Below, piece after piece: positions 1 through 9,471 of a DNA stretch of 64,000 nucleotides; the first letter of the stretch is position 1; every line of letters starts with the position of its first letter. The stretch lies in NCBI RefSeq assembly GCF_020166495.1, contig NZ_JAINZS010000007.1, positions 124,001-188,000 of the forward strand. The letters run 5' to 3'. The DNA comes from Robertkochia aurantiaca (GTDB taxonomy: Bacteria > Bacteroidota > Bacteroidia > Flavobacteriales > Flavobacteriaceae). Position numbers and translations under genes: made by a program. The notes beneath the pieces were generated by a model. That model did not search any database. It had not been told where the DNA came from and saw only the letters and a program-made list of their open reading frames with translations.

Positions 1-267
1 GATGAAGTCTTTGAATTAGCTTCATAAGGTGATGATTATTTGAAAAAGTTACGACAAAATTTCGAGCACATAATGGATATTATAGAATTGACCGAGGCAT
101 AATATAAATGCACAACAGTCAGTTGAGATTTATCTGACAGTTGAGTCCGTTCGTCCAAATCAGGCGACTGTCTATGTATCGTTTTCAAATGTTGCTTATA
201 TTAGTATTGCCATTCCCCAGATTAACCGCCGATCATAACCAATTTTTATGCATGAAAACCATGGGCC
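1..267. other. Upstream region of efflux operon, no supportable gene
   Basis: One frame reads open from base 28 to a TAA at 100-102, with a stop just upstream at 25-27 and no start codon. It could be the worn 3' end of a neighbouring gene (efflux operons often sit beside a TetR-type regulator), but nothing diagnostic is visible. Bases 110-150 contain a short direct repeat (CAGTTGAG twice). The rest is the leader of the efflux operon. I do not call a gene here. Confidence 0.4.
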
Positions 268-1398
268 ATGCGAACGATTCTTTTTTTCTTTTTTCTATCG
301 GTTATTTTCTCTTGCAAGGAAGCCAGGCAACCATCCATACTACTGGAACTACCGGTAGTGACGATCGATGCACGGGAAGTTGCTTTTGAACGCGAATTCG
401 TAGGCCAGGTATACGGGTACCAGGATATACCCATCAGAGCAAGGGTAGACGGCTATCTTGAAAAAATACATTTCCGGGAAGGTAGCCGGGTAAACAGGGG
501 AGATCTGCTTTATACCATTGATGCCGATCCCCTCGCTGAAGCAGTAACCAGACAGGAGAGTCAACTGGCACAGGCAGAAACCCAGCTGGCAAAAGCAAAG
601 GTAGACCTTGACAGGATCGAGCCTTTAGCAGAGATCAACGCGGTAAGCAAGGCTGAATTAGATGGTGCTAAGGCTGCCTACGAAGCGGCCAAGGCCGGAG
701 TGAATGCTGCGAAAGCGAATTTAAATTTAACTCAAATTCGTTATGACTACTCCAGTATCGAAGCACCTATTACCGGGTTTATAGGGAAATCACAGGCCCT
801 GGAGGGAGAATACGTCGGACAAAATCCGAATCCGGTTATACTCAACACCATTTCCAAGACCGATTCTATCAAAGTTGAGTTTCTACTTACCGAGAACGAC
901 TACCTCTATATGGCGCGACAGCGGATGATCCAGGAGCAGGAGAATTCTCCGAACACAGATGCAAAGGTGGAACTCATCCTTTCTGATAATTCGGTATTTG
1001 AACACCAGGGACGCTTTAGGTTCATCAACAGGGAGATCGATCCTGAAACCGGATCGATTCTGGTACAGGCGGTCTTTCCAAATCCTGATTTCCTGATAAA
1101 ACCCGGACAGTTCGCCAAAGTAAGAATCACAGGAAAACCCGAGAAAGGGGTTGTTCTGATCCCTCAAAGGGCCGTTCGGGAGTTACAGGGAAAATTTTCA
1201 GCCTTCGTACTTACCGACAGCAATACAGTTCGTGAAAGGGATATTTCTCTCAGCGGTACGTATCGTGATTATTTCGTGGTTACTGATGGAATCGAAGAAG
1301 GTACGAAAATTTTACTCGAGGGCATACAAAAGGTGCGTGAAGGACAGGAAATAGATCCACAACCAACTGAATTCGAATCCCGAGCTAAAGATCAATGA
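268..1398 (+). CDS. RND efflux periplasmic adaptor (membrane fusion lipoprotein)
   Basis: 376-aa AcrA/MexA-like adaptor that would bridge the inner-membrane pump and the outer-membrane channel in the periplasm. The N-terminus is a lipoprotein signal with the lipobox ending at Cys16. Residues about 50-85 and 155-170 form the two halves of a lipoyl-like domain, separated by an Ala/Glu/Lys-rich alpha-helical hairpin (about 90-150). Beta-barrel and membrane-proximal segments follow to about residue 360. The start at 268 is chosen because it gives the lipoprotein signal directly; nearby upstream ATGs are out of frame. Its stop overlaps the pump start (ATGA), so the three genes are one translationally coupled operon. 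Substrate cannot be read from sequence; drugs, detergents or dyes are usual for the HAE-1 branch. Confidence 0.93.
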   Translation: MRTILFFFFLSVIFSCKEARQPSILLELPVVTIDAREVAFEREFVGQVYGYQDIPIRARVDGYLEKIHFREGSRVNRGDLLYTIDADPLAEAVTRQESQLAQAETQLAKAKVDLDRIEPLAEINAVSKAELDGAKAAYEAAKAGVNAAKANLNLTQIRYDYSSIEAPITGFIGKSQALEGEYVGQNPNPVILNTISKTDSIKVEFLLTENDYLYMARQRMIQEQENSPNTDAKVELILSDNSVFEHQGRFRFINREIDPETGSILVQAVFPNPDFLIKPGQFAKVRITGKPEKGVVLIPQRAVRELQGKFSAFVLTDSNTVRERDISLSGTYRDYFVVTDGIEEGTKILLEGIQKVREGQEIDPQPTEFESRAKDQ

Positions 1399-4300
1399 AT
1401 CAAGAACCAAAACAGAACTTTTTTGTTCGCCGTCCCGTATTGGCTATTGTAATCGCGATAACAACGGTGATCGTGGGTGGGGTTTCCATATTGGGATTAC
1501 CCCTGGAGAAATATCCGGATATTACTCCACCCATTGTTCAGGTTCGGGCGAACTATACCGGAGCTAGCGCCCTGACCGTAGAGAATTCGGTGGCCACGCC
1601 TCTGGAGCAACAGATCAACGGGGTCGACAATATGATCTACATGAAGTCGACCAATACCAATGATGGTACCATGACCATTCAGGTATCATTTGATGTGGGC
1701 ACCGATCCGGATATGAATACGGTTTTCACTCAGAACAGGGTTTCTGCCGCTACCGCCAAGCTACCTGAAGAAGTAAAAAGACTTGGGGTTACCACTGAGA
1801 AATCTCTGCCCAATACATTACTCCTTCTCACCCTGACAAGCGAAAATCCAGAGTATGATCAGAATTTTTTAGGGAACTATGCTTTGATCAACATCAAAGA
1901 TGTGCTTTCCCGAATAAAAGGCATCGGTAGGGTCGATATAATGGGAGCCTCTGATTATTCAATGCGTATCTGGATCAAACCTGATGTATTGGCCAAGATG
2001 GGGATTACTATTCCTGAGATTATGAAAGCCATTCGGTCTCAGAATGCTATTGTTCCCGGAGGAAAATTCGGGGATGAACCCGCGCCTCCTGGAACAGAAT
2101 TCACCTATACAGTCAGATTGCCCGATCGGCTCGTTACCGAGGCTGAATTTGGCGAGATCGTGATCAGGGCCAATGAAGACGGTAGTCAGGTACGCCTTAA
2201 AGATATTGCAAGAGTTCAGTTGGGTGTGGAAAGCTATCGTGCCCGTACGCGCATCAATGAAGAAGCCTGTGCCATCCTCGCGATCTATCAGGCTCCGGGC
2301 TCTAATGCCGTGGAACTTGCCGAGAATGTTATCAGCACTATGGACGAGTTGCAGTCGAGGTTTCCACCAGGAATGCAATACCAGGTGTCTCTTGATGCGA
2401 CGAAACCCATTACAGCAGGTATCGCTGAGATTATCGAAACCCTCATCATCGCTCTTATTCTGGTTATCCTGGTTGTCTTTATTTTCATTCAGGACTGGCG
2501 TGCTACATTGATTCCCACCCTGGCTATTCCAGTATCGCTGATCGGTTCGTTTATGCTTTTCCCTTTACTGGGTTTTACCGTGAACACTCTTTCTTTATTG
2601 GGTTTGGTGCTTGCCATCGGCCTGGTGGTCGATGATGCGATCGTGGTGATAGAAGCGGTACAGGTTAACATGGAGAAAGGGATGAATGCTAAAACTGCCA
2701 CGACACGTGCCATGCAGGAAGTAAGCGGTCCGGTTATCGCAACCACACTCGTTTTAATAGCGGTTTTTGTCCCCGTGGCCATGATAAGCGGAATCACGGG
2801 AAGCTTGTATAAGCAGTTTGCGATCACCCTGGCCGTTTCTGTGGCATTTTCATCGGTGAATGCTCTCACCCTTAGTCCTGCTCTTTGTTCCATCTTGCTT
2901 AAAAAACCTCAGGAGTATAAAGGTTTTCTGGGATCGTTTTTTAAAAAATTCAACAATTTCTTCGAAAAGAATACCCGCTCATATGTGAAACAAACGCAAC
3001 GAATAGGAAGCCGAACAAGACGCGGGCTAATATTTCTGTTGGTGATATTGGTGGGTACAACAGTCTTAGGAAGATTGTTGCCCGGAGGGTTTATTCCGGA
3101 GGAAGATCAGGGGTATCTCTTTGTGAATCTACAACTTCCGCCTGCCTCCTCTTTGCAAAGAACCGACGGGGAAGTCAGACAAATAGAAAGAATACTGCTG
3201 GAAAACGAAGAGGTGGAGTATGTGACAGCAGTTTCAGGATTCAGCCTTCTTTCCGGAGCGATGTCTTCTAATGCAGGTTTTCTTTTCGTCACCTTAAAAG
3301 ACTGGGATCAAAGAAGCGCAGATGGTTCGGTGGCCAATATTGTCAATACGCTTAACGGAAGGTTATACCGGGAGGTTAAACAGGGACAGGCTTTTGCTTT
3401 CGGTCCGCCTGCAATTCCGGGACTGGGTAACGGTACCGGGTTCAGCGTGATGTTACAGGATCAGGCCGGCAATACCCCTGAGTATCTTGAAGCCAATGCA
3501 AACCGCATCATTCAGTTGCTCAATCAGCAGGAATCGATCACAGGTGCCTTTACAACCTTTCAGGCCTCTGTTCCGCAGAAACAGATCGAATTGAACCGGG
3601 ATAAGATTCTGAAGTCCGGAGTGGCGCTGGAAGACATTTATGATACTTTCGGGGCTTTTCTTGGAGGAGCATACGTCAATGATTTTAATCGGTTTGGAAG
3701 ACTTTACAAATCCTATGTACAAGCTGAACCGGAGTACAGGCAGGATGAAAGCGGCCTGAACCTGTTCTATGTAAAAAATAAGGCCGGAAAACTGGTTCCC
3801 CTGGCAACGCTGGTTGATGTAAAGAATGGAAGCGGACCGGAATTCACCAATCGCTTTAATTTGTTAAGAGCTGTTGAGATCACCGGCGCACCTGCACAGG
3901 GTTACAGCTCAGCGCAGGCATTGGCGACCGTTGAGCAGGTGATGAAAGAAAACCTTCCCTCAGACATGACCTATTCCTGGAACGCTATGTCTTTCCAGGA
4001 AAAGCTGGCATCAGGTTCAACGGCCATGGTATTTATATTCTCCCTGATCTTCGTGTATCTCATTCTGGCAGCCCAATACGAGAGCTGGTCGCTGCCGCTG
4101 GCTATTCTGTTGGGTACGCCCTTTGCCGTCTTTGGAGCCTTTTTTCTGCTCTATCTGGCCAGACTGATAAGTCCGACCTTTGAGAATAACGTATTTACAC
4201 AGATCTCCCTGGTCATGCTGATAGGAATGGCAGCGAAGAACGCGATCCTGATCGTGGAATTTGCCAAGATGAAATTCGAAGAAGGGAATAGTTTATATGA

Positions 4301-4562
4301 TGCAGCCATGAAAGCTGCCCGGGAGCGTTATCGACCTATCTTAATGACCGCATTTAGTTTCATTTTAGGCGTGATCCCTCTGATAACAGCATCAGGGTCG
4401 GGGGCCGAATCAAGACAGATCATGGGAATGGCACTTCTTGGAGGTATGGGTATTGCCACCCTGCTTGGGGTATTCTTCTATCCCATGTTCTTTATAGTTG
4501 TGGGCCGGCTTTTTGGCTATGAAAAAAAACGCATAACTAAAGCAGAGATACCAGGTAAATGA
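1395..4562 (+). CDS. RND multidrug efflux pump, AcrB/HAE-1 family inner-membrane transporter
   Basis: 1055 aa, close to the usual AcrB length (about 1050). It is a proton-driven exporter that takes substrates from the periplasm and outer membrane leaflet. A first transmembrane helix at about residues 14-32 is followed by a large periplasmic loop, then a six-helix bundle, with the same arrangement repeated in the C-terminal half. The proton-relay acidic pair lies in TM4 (GLVVDDAIV, D413-D414), and the partner lysine in TM10 is K948 (GMAAKNAIL). The gene overlaps both neighbours by 4 nt, consistent with a 1:1:1 tripartite machine. No truncation or frameshift is visible. Confidence 0.96.
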   Translation: MNQEPKQNFFVRRPVLAIVIAITTVIVGGVSILGLPLEKYPDITPPIVQVRANYTGASALTVENSVATPLEQQINGVDNMIYMKSTNTNDGTMTIQVSFDVGTDPDMNTVFTQNRVSAATAKLPEEVKRLGVTTEKSLPNTLLLLTLTSENPEYDQNFLGNYALINIKDVLSRIKGIGRVDIMGASDYSMRIWIKPDVLAKMGITIPEIMKAIRSQNAIVPGGKFGDEPAPPGTEFTYTVRLPDRLVTEAEFGEIVIRANEDGSQVRLKDIARVQLGVESYRARTRINEEACAILAIYQAPGSNAVELAENVISTMDELQSRFPPGMQYQVSLDATKPITAGIAEIIETLIIALILVILVVFIFIQDWRATLIPTLAIPVSLIGSFMLFPLLGFTVNTLSLLGLVLAIGLVVDDAIVVIEAVQVNMEKGMNAKTATTRAMQEVSGPVIATTLVLIAVFVPVAMISGITGSLYKQFAITLAVSVAFSSVNALTLSPALCSILLKKPQEYKGFLGSFFKKFNNFFEKNTRSYVKQTQRIGSRTRRGLIFLLVILVGTTVLGRLLPGGFIPEEDQGYLFVNLQLPPASSLQRTDGEVRQIERILLENEEVEYVTAVSGFSLLSGAMSSNAGFLFVTLKDWDQRSADGSVANIVNTLNGRLYREVKQGQAFAFGPPAIPGLGNGTGFSVMLQDQAGNTPEYLEANANRIIQLLNQQESITGAFTTFQASVPQKQIELNRDKILKSGVALEDIYDTFGAFLGGAYVNDFNRFGRLYKSYVQAEPEYRQDESGLNLFYVKNKAGKLVPLATLVDVKNGSGPEFTNRFNLLRAVEITGAPAQGYSSAQALATVEQVMKENLPSDMTYSWNAMSFQEKLASGSTAMVFIFSLIFVYLILAAQYESWSLPLAILLGTPFAVFGAFFLLYLARLISPTFENNVFTQISLVMLIGMAAKNAILIVEFAKMKFEEGNSLYDAAMKAARERYRPILMTAFSFILGVIPLITASGSGAESRQIMGMALLGGMGIATLLGVFFYPMFFIVVGRLFGYEKKRITKAEIPGK

Positions 4563-5971
4563 AAAGATCGATTCATATAACCGCAATTTGCAGTTTACTG
4601 TTATCCCTGCTGGTGCTTGGCTGTAAAGTGGGCAGGAATTACGAGCCGGTGAATTATGAGGCGCCTGAGGGGTATTTATACGACCGTCATCCCGGAGACT
4701 CACTTCGGGAGGTGGCCTGGTGGCAATTATTCAATGACCAGGTGCTCGATACCCTTATTGCGACAGCTTTGCAAAACAATCCTGACCTGCGAATTGCTTT
4801 GGAGAATGTCGAGCAGGCAGAACTTGCACTGAACATTCAGCGAAAGGAATTATTGCCGAAGATCACGGTGCAGGCAGGAGCAACCCGGGGTAATTTTTTC
4901 GGTATCCAGGCCGGACAGGGGGGGACTTCAAACATTTTTACCGGGTTTGGAAATGCTTCCTGGCAGATCGATCTGTTCGGGAAACTTCGCCGCCTGAATG
5001 AAGCTGCCCTGGCAGACTACCTTGGCTCAGAGTACGGGGTAAGGGCTGTGCGCCTTACACTTATTTCAGAGGTAGTACGAACCTATCTCAGCATGCGACA
5101 ATTCGAGGAATCATATCGCATATCACTGGCGAACCTTAAGCTCAGAGACAGTTCCCTGCGTCTTATACAAGCCAGGTTTGACCAGGGTTATACCGCACAG
5201 ATCGAGCTGGATCAGGCACGAATACAAAAGGCCATAGCTGCCAGTGCCGTTCCCAGGTTCAAACGATCATGGCTTCAAGCTCAGAATGCCCTCAGTATAC
5301 TCACAGGCAGTCTTCCACAACCTCCTGATTCTCTGCGAAGCTTTGAATCGTTGAAATTCATACCTGATATTCCTGCCGGACTTCCTTCGGAATTGTTGCG
5401 TCACAGGCCTGATATGCTCGAAGCCGAGCAGGGAATTATCGCACAAAATGCACTCGTTGGAGCTGCTATCGCCAATCGATGGCCTAATTTGAATCTTACA
5501 GGAGCAGCCGGTGTTGTGACAAATGAACTGGAAAATCTCAGTCTGCAAGATCCGGCCTGGTCTCTTTCAGCTGCGGCTTTAGCGCCCTTGTTCAATTGGG
5601 GACAGAACAAGCGGCGGGTGGAGATCGAGCGAAGCAGACTGGAACAGCAATATCTGGTTTATGAACGTACTGCTCTGAACGCTTTCAGAGAAGTGGAAGA
5701 TGCCCTGGTGGCTATTGAAACGTATCAGAAGGAATACAAGGCCCGCGAAGATCATGTGAAAGCGGCATTAAGTGCACAATATCTGAGTGGAGAACGATAC
5801 GATAAGGGAGTGACGAGTTATCTTGAGTTTTTGGAATCACAACGACAGGCTTTTGATGCCCAGATAGAAAGGGTCGCCACGCGAAGACTACTTCTTGAAT
5901 CGTATGTGCTGCTGTATCAATCTCTTGGCGGAGGTTGGGTGGCCGAGGAACAATTGACAAGTGGAGAGTAG
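4559..5971 (+). CDS. Outer-membrane efflux channel lipoprotein (TolC/OprM, NodT type)
   Basis: 470 aa. A lipoprotein signal ends at Cys22, as in OprM/CusC. Two OEP repeats follow (about 55-250 and 255-460) with long amphipathic helices and the typical GNFFG...W.IDLFGK segment around residues 105-145, and LSAAALAPLFNWGQ around 335-350. Three monomers would form the outer-membrane beta-barrel plus periplasmic alpha-tunnel docking to the pump encoded just upstream. It is the last gene of the operon; no clear intrinsic terminator follows, the next 950 bases being repeats. Confidence 0.94.
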   Translation: MKRSIHITAICSLLLSLLVLGCKVGRNYEPVNYEAPEGYLYDRHPGDSLREVAWWQLFNDQVLDTLIATALQNNPDLRIALENVEQAELALNIQRKELLPKITVQAGATRGNFFGIQAGQGGTSNIFTGFGNASWQIDLFGKLRRLNEAALADYLGSEYGVRAVRLTLISEVVRTYLSMRQFEESYRISLANLKLRDSSLRLIQARFDQGYTAQIELDQARIQKAIAASAVPRFKRSWLQAQNALSILTGSLPQPPDSLRSFESLKFIPDIPAGLPSELLRHRPDMLEAEQGIIAQNALVGAAIANRWPNLNLTGAAGVVTNELENLSLQDPAWSLSAAALAPLFNWGQNKRRVEIERSRLEQQYLVYERTALNAFREVEDALVAIETYQKEYKAREDHVKAALSAQYLSGERYDKGVTSYLEFLESQRQAFDAQIERVATRRLLLESYVLLYQSLGGGWVAEEQLTSGE

Positions 5972-6144
5972 CATCACTCCTCACTTTTGGCAGCGGTCTT
6001 TAACCCTGTGGAAGAAGGAGTAAAGGAGCAAAGAGGGTAAAGATGTGAAGTTGTAAAGTCGTTGGGTAATATTGATCTCGTTTCACCCTGCTTGTTCCAA
6101 TACAAGTCACCCTGATTGGAAGCAGCTTTGCTGCTGAAGTTGGA

Positions 6145-6186
6145 CCGAGCGTTTAAAAACAGCCGGTGGCTGTTTTAAGCGACGGG
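6145..6186. repeat. Palindromic repeat family A, copy 1
   Basis: Frame CGAGCG-TTTAAAA ... TTTTAAGCGACGGGG around a perfect palindrome: AAAACAGCC (6156-6164), loop GGT, GGCTGTTTT (6168-6176). The same core recurs in copy 4 at 34 kb, while copies 2 and 3 carry different cores in the same frame. Just upstream (6122-6135) a second hairpin GCAGC-TTT-GCTGC matches the core of a family C element at 30.6 kb. Confidence 0.75.
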
Positions 6187-6254
6187 GCCAGCTGCCGCGT
6201 TGGCCACTATTCGATAAAATTATTTTCTAAGTGGCTGAGTTACTGCCCATCATA

Positions 6255-6286
6255 AGATCCTTCGCCCCCGCAGGGCTCTGGATGAC
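6255..6286. repeat. Palindromic repeat family C (REP-like), copy 1
   Basis: Outer arms AGATCCTTCG ... CTCTGGATGAC around a GCCC..GGGC core. About 12 copies with these arms occur in the spacers of this window, in both orientations (6255, 6644, 28054, 28221, 28658, 28741, 30596, 30691, 32571, 34632, 34767, 35810). Confidence 0.75.
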
Positions 6287-6399
6287 ATTATTGCTAATAG
6301 GTGTTCCTGGAAGTTGTACCGCCCACTCTCAGCTCTTAACCCTTAGCCCATAACCCGTAACTCACAACTAAAGCAGGCAAAGGAGTGAAGGAGCAAATA

Positions 6400-6446
6400 C
6401 CCCCTCAGTCTGTCGTTGCCAGACAGCTCCCCCTGGGAGGGGGAGC
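6400..6446. repeat. Palindromic repeat family H, copy 1
   Basis: Pattern CCCCTCAGTC - palindrome - GACAGCTCCCC - short hairpin GGAGGGGGAG. The inner palindrome here is CTGTC..GACAG. Copies at 27891 and 28143 keep the frame but carry other palindromes (CCAGCC..GGCTGG at 28.15 kb). Confidence 0.6.
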
Positions 6447-6496
6447 ATAAAGGGAATTCTAAGTAACATCGCTTTTCCTTCTCCCTTTGGGGAGGG

Positions 6497-6540
6497 CCGA
6501 GCGTTAAAAAATGGTTCTGTGAACCATTTTAGCGAACCTG
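6497..6540. repeat. Palindromic repeat family A, copy 2
   Basis: Same CCGAGCG ... AGCGA frame as copy 1. The core is replaced by AAAATGGTTC (6508-6517), loop TGT, GAACCATTTT (6521-6530), a perfect 10-bp stem. The element follows a CTCCC..GGGAG hairpin, as family H ends do, so A and H look like parts of a composite repeat. Confidence 0.75.
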
Positions 6541-6643
6541 CCTGTCGGCAGACAGGGGAGCCAGAAGGCGCTTGGATGGCAACGCTGAATGCGTTGACGG
6601 ATGGGGGAGTTATATTAATTGGATAAATAGATCAATAATAAGC

Positions 6644-6675
6644 AGATCCTTCGCCCCTTCAGGGCTCTGGATGAC
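6644..6675. repeat. Palindromic repeat family C, copy 2
   Basis: Near-identical to the copy at 6255 and part of the same 75-bp duplicated block, including the downstream segment to about 6720. Confidence 0.7.
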
Positions 6676-6918
6676 ATTATTGCTAATAGGTGTTCCTGGA
6701 AGTTGTACCGCCCACTCTTAGCTCTTAACCCTTAACCCTTAACCCTTAGCCCTTAACCCATAACCCGTAACTCACAACTAAAACAGGCAAAGGAGCAAAG
6801 GAGCAAATAGGGTAACCTTATTCAGGCATGCTCACTAACATCTCTCGTAACCCGTAACTCATAACTCATAACTAAACCCCACTCCCGACTAACGACTAAC
6901 GACTAACCATTCAGCACC

Positions 6919-9471
6919 CTACGCTGCCTCCTTTCGCAGCACTTCCAACGGCGGACTTTTGATCACCCCGATGCTGTTAGAGAGCCCGATGATCAGTATG
7001 AGCAAAGTGAGTCCTGGAAGGAGTACCAGGAAAGGGAATAGTGACGGACTAAAAGTCGTGTCGAATACGAACCAGGCTAACAGCTGGCTGCCCAGCAGGC
7101 TGAGCAGGATCCCCGACAAGGCACCCAGAATGCCCAGGTAGAGATATTCAAGGGCAACGATACGCAGTACTTGTTTTCCTTTCGCACCCAGGGTTCGCAG
7201 GAGCACGCTTTCGCGCATACGCTGATATTTGCTGCTTCGAACCGCTCCCAGTAATACGATGATTCCGGTAAGTATACTGAACGAAGCCATAAAATTGATA
7301 ATCCAGGCGATCTTTTCCAGAAGCTCTTCTATCACGTTCAACACCTGACGGAGGTCTAAGATGGAAACATTAGGGAATTTGGCCACCAGTTTTTGCTGCA
7401 GTTTAGCCGAAGCCTCCTCGGTCGGCAGCTTGGTGGTAACTACGCGAAACTGTGGCGCTTGCTCTAATACGCCTTTAGGAAATACGATGGAAAAGTTCGG
7501 CTGCAGACGACTCCAGTCAACCGCCCTGATGCTTCCAATCGTGGTGGTCATGATCTTTCCCTGAACATTGAAACGAATGGTGTCGCCCATGCTCACTTCA
7601 GCATCTCCGGCAAAATCCCGGCTTACTGAAATGGGAATAACATTCGTCTCCGTTACTTCCCGCGTGAACTCCCCTTCTTCCAGTGTTTCCGAATCGATAA
7701 GGGAGTCCCTGTACGTGGTACGGAATTCATGGTTCAATATCCATCTGTTGATCGTTGAGCTCGTGTCTTTTCTGATCTCCCGCACCGGTTTTCCCTTTAG
7801 CTCATCTACCCGCATGGTGACGATCGGGATGTTGCTAAGAACAGGTTGATCATTCGATCTGATGGTCTCTAATACTTCTTTTTCCTGCCCGGTCTGTACA
7901 TCCAGCAGGATCATGTTCGGACTGTTACTTCCGCCTTCAATGGAGGCTTCCGCGAGGAGCAGATCCCTTGAAAAGTAAAGGGTACTGATCAGAAAGGTAC
8001 CCACCCCAATGGCCAGAACCAGTATCAGGGTTTGGTTGTTGGGCCGGAACAGGTTCAACAGGCTTTGTCGCACTTCAAAATTCCAGTGGTGTGGAAAATA
8101 CTTTCTTACAGATCTGATAAACAGCTGGGCTATTCCGGCCAGGACGGCAAAGGTAACTATGGTTCCCCCCATAAATGCCAGGGAGTATTGCCAGTCTTCG
8201 AGCAGCCACAGAGAAATTATGAATATACTGGCGAAGATGGCCACAAAAACCAGCACGCTGCTTCGTTTTGATCGGGCGGAGGGCTGATGAGAAACCCGTA
8301 AAGCCTGCAGGGGTGATACATACAAGGTGCCGATAAGAGGGTATAAGGCGAAGAGCACAGACATGCTGACACCCAGCAAAAGCCCGGCGATCACCGCTTC
8401 GGGAGCAACGCTGAGTTCCAGCTGTACAGGGATCAGGTCTTTGATCAAAGCCGGGAATAGAAATTGCAAGCCTATACCGGCAGCTGTTCCTATGATACCT
8501 CCCATCAGTCCGATAAAGGCAACCTGGATCAAAAATATCTTAAAGGTTTGTGCCCTGGAGGCTCCCAGGCATTTCAACACGGCGATAGAGGGTAATTTTT
8601 CCTTGATGTACAGGTGAATGGCGCTGGCGATTCCGACACAGCCAAGTAGCAGAGCGATAAAGGCTACCAGGTTGAGGAATTTCCCGAAGTTTTCATACCG
8701 CCTTCCCAGACGCTGACTGGTCGACAGGTGGGTGTCGAGGTCTGCCCCTTCGGCATCAAGCATGGGGTCGAGCTCGCGATCCAGTCGTTCAAGGTCGGTA
8801 TTGGCCTCATCTTTAAAATAATATTCATAATCGACACGACTCCCTGTCTGAATGAGTTCTGAAGATGCGATAAACCGATAGGGAATGGCTACAGGGGGAG
8901 CAATCGAACTGAAGATGGCGTTGCTGCCGGGGATGCTTTTTAGTGATCCGGCGATAGGTAAACTTACCTTTCCCAGGTGAATGGTATCTCCCTTTTCCAA
9001 TCCGAATTGCAGCATCAGGGTTGCATCGACCAGGGCTGCACCCTGCTCCTGGTAGTTGTTTGCCGCTTCTTCGGGCTGGGTTTCCAGCTCCCCGTAAAAG
9101 GGAAAACCTCCCTCGATACCCCGTACCCGTACCAGTTTAGTGGCTTCGGTGGTGTTGAAGGCTGCCATTGAAGCGAAATTCACCTCCTGCGCATCGGCAC
9201 CGCCTAAGGAGTCAATGATCGCATTGACCCTTTCATTGGGCAGATCATCACTGTCGATGATGTAATCGGCTCCCATCAGGGCCTTTGAGCGAAGGGCGAT
9301 ATTATCTTTAAGGTTGCTGCCAAATGATTGTATGGAGACCACAGCGGCTATACCCAGTACAGTCGAAAGCATAAAGAGCAGGATCTTGTTCCAGCTGCTG
9401 CGGCCATCTCTCCATGCCATTCTCAGCAACCATACAAAGCCCGGTTTTTGTGGTTGGTTCTTTTCTACCAT
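6919..9471 (-). CDS. ABC transporter permease, FtsX/YbbP-like
   Basis: 850-aa inner-membrane permease with the YbbP layout. An N-terminal TM (about 28-50) is followed by a periplasmic domain and a first FtsX block of three TMs (about 260-400), extra TMs around 410-460, a second N-terminal-like TM (about 480), another periplasmic domain, and a second FtsX block (about 700-845). It pairs with the ATPase encoded immediately upstream, whose 3' end it overlaps by 7 nt. In E. coli ybbA-ybbP lies beside tesA, as here; the proposed role is removal or mechanical release of a membrane-associated or lipidic substrate, not fully established. The stop codon TAG is followed at once by tandem 7-mer repeats. 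Confidence 0.9.
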   Translation of the reverse strand: MVEKNQPQKPGFVWLLRMAWRDGRSSWNKILLFMLSTVLGIAAVVSIQSFGSNLKDNIALRSKALMGADYIIDSDDLPNERVNAIIDSLGGADAQEVNFASMAAFNTTEATKLVRVRGIEGGFPFYGELETQPEEAANNYQEQGAALVDATLMLQFGLEKGDTIHLGKVSLPIAGSLKSIPGSNAIFSSIAPPVAIPYRFIASSELIQTGSRVDYEYYFKDEANTDLERLDRELDPMLDAEGADLDTHLSTSQRLGRRYENFGKFLNLVAFIALLLGCVGIASAIHLYIKEKLPSIAVLKCLGASRAQTFKIFLIQVAFIGLMGGIIGTAAGIGLQFLFPALIKDLIPVQLELSVAPEAVIAGLLLGVSMSVLFALYPLIGTLYVSPLQALRVSHQPSARSKRSSVLVFVAIFASIFIISLWLLEDWQYSLAFMGGTIVTFAVLAGIAQLFIRSVRKYFPHHWNFEVRQSLLNLFRPNNQTLILVLAIGVGTFLISTLYFSRDLLLAEASIEGGSNSPNMILLDVQTGQEKEVLETIRSNDQPVLSNIPIVTMRVDELKGKPVREIRKDTSSTINRWILNHEFRTTYRDSLIDSETLEEGEFTREVTETNVIPISVSRDFAGDAEVSMGDTIRFNVQGKIMTTTIGSIRAVDWSRLQPNFSIVFPKGVLEQAPQFRVVTTKLPTEEASAKLQQKLVAKFPNVSILDLRQVLNVIEELLEKIAWIINFMASFSILTGIIVLLGAVRSSKYQRMRESVLLRTLGAKGKQVLRIVALEYLYLGILGALSGILLSLLGSQLLAWFVFDTTFSPSLFPFLVLLPGLTLLILIIGLSNSIGVIKSPPLEVLRKEAA

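Larger units (their letters stand above)
5972..6918. other. Repeat-filled spacer (about 950 bp)
   Basis: No coding potential was recognised. The stretch is a mosaic of palindromic repeats (listed separately), AAAGGAG-type short repeats, and tracts of 7-mers related to TTAACCC / ATAACCC. A block of about 75 bp (6255-6330) recurs almost unchanged at 6644-6720, so part of the spacer duplicated recently. The bases just before 6919 hold three tandem GACTAAC-type 7-mers abutting the stop codon of the convergent ABC permease gene. Confidence 0.7.

Noticed and set aside
141-434. Overlapping short open frames on both strands before and in the start of the adaptor gene
   Set aside because: They overlap the well-supported efflux adaptor start and have no recognisable content.
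6720-6860. Telomere-like CCCTTAACCC repeats
   Set aside because: Degenerate, internal to a chromosome-like segment, and recurring in many spacers; part of the 7-8-bp tandem class.
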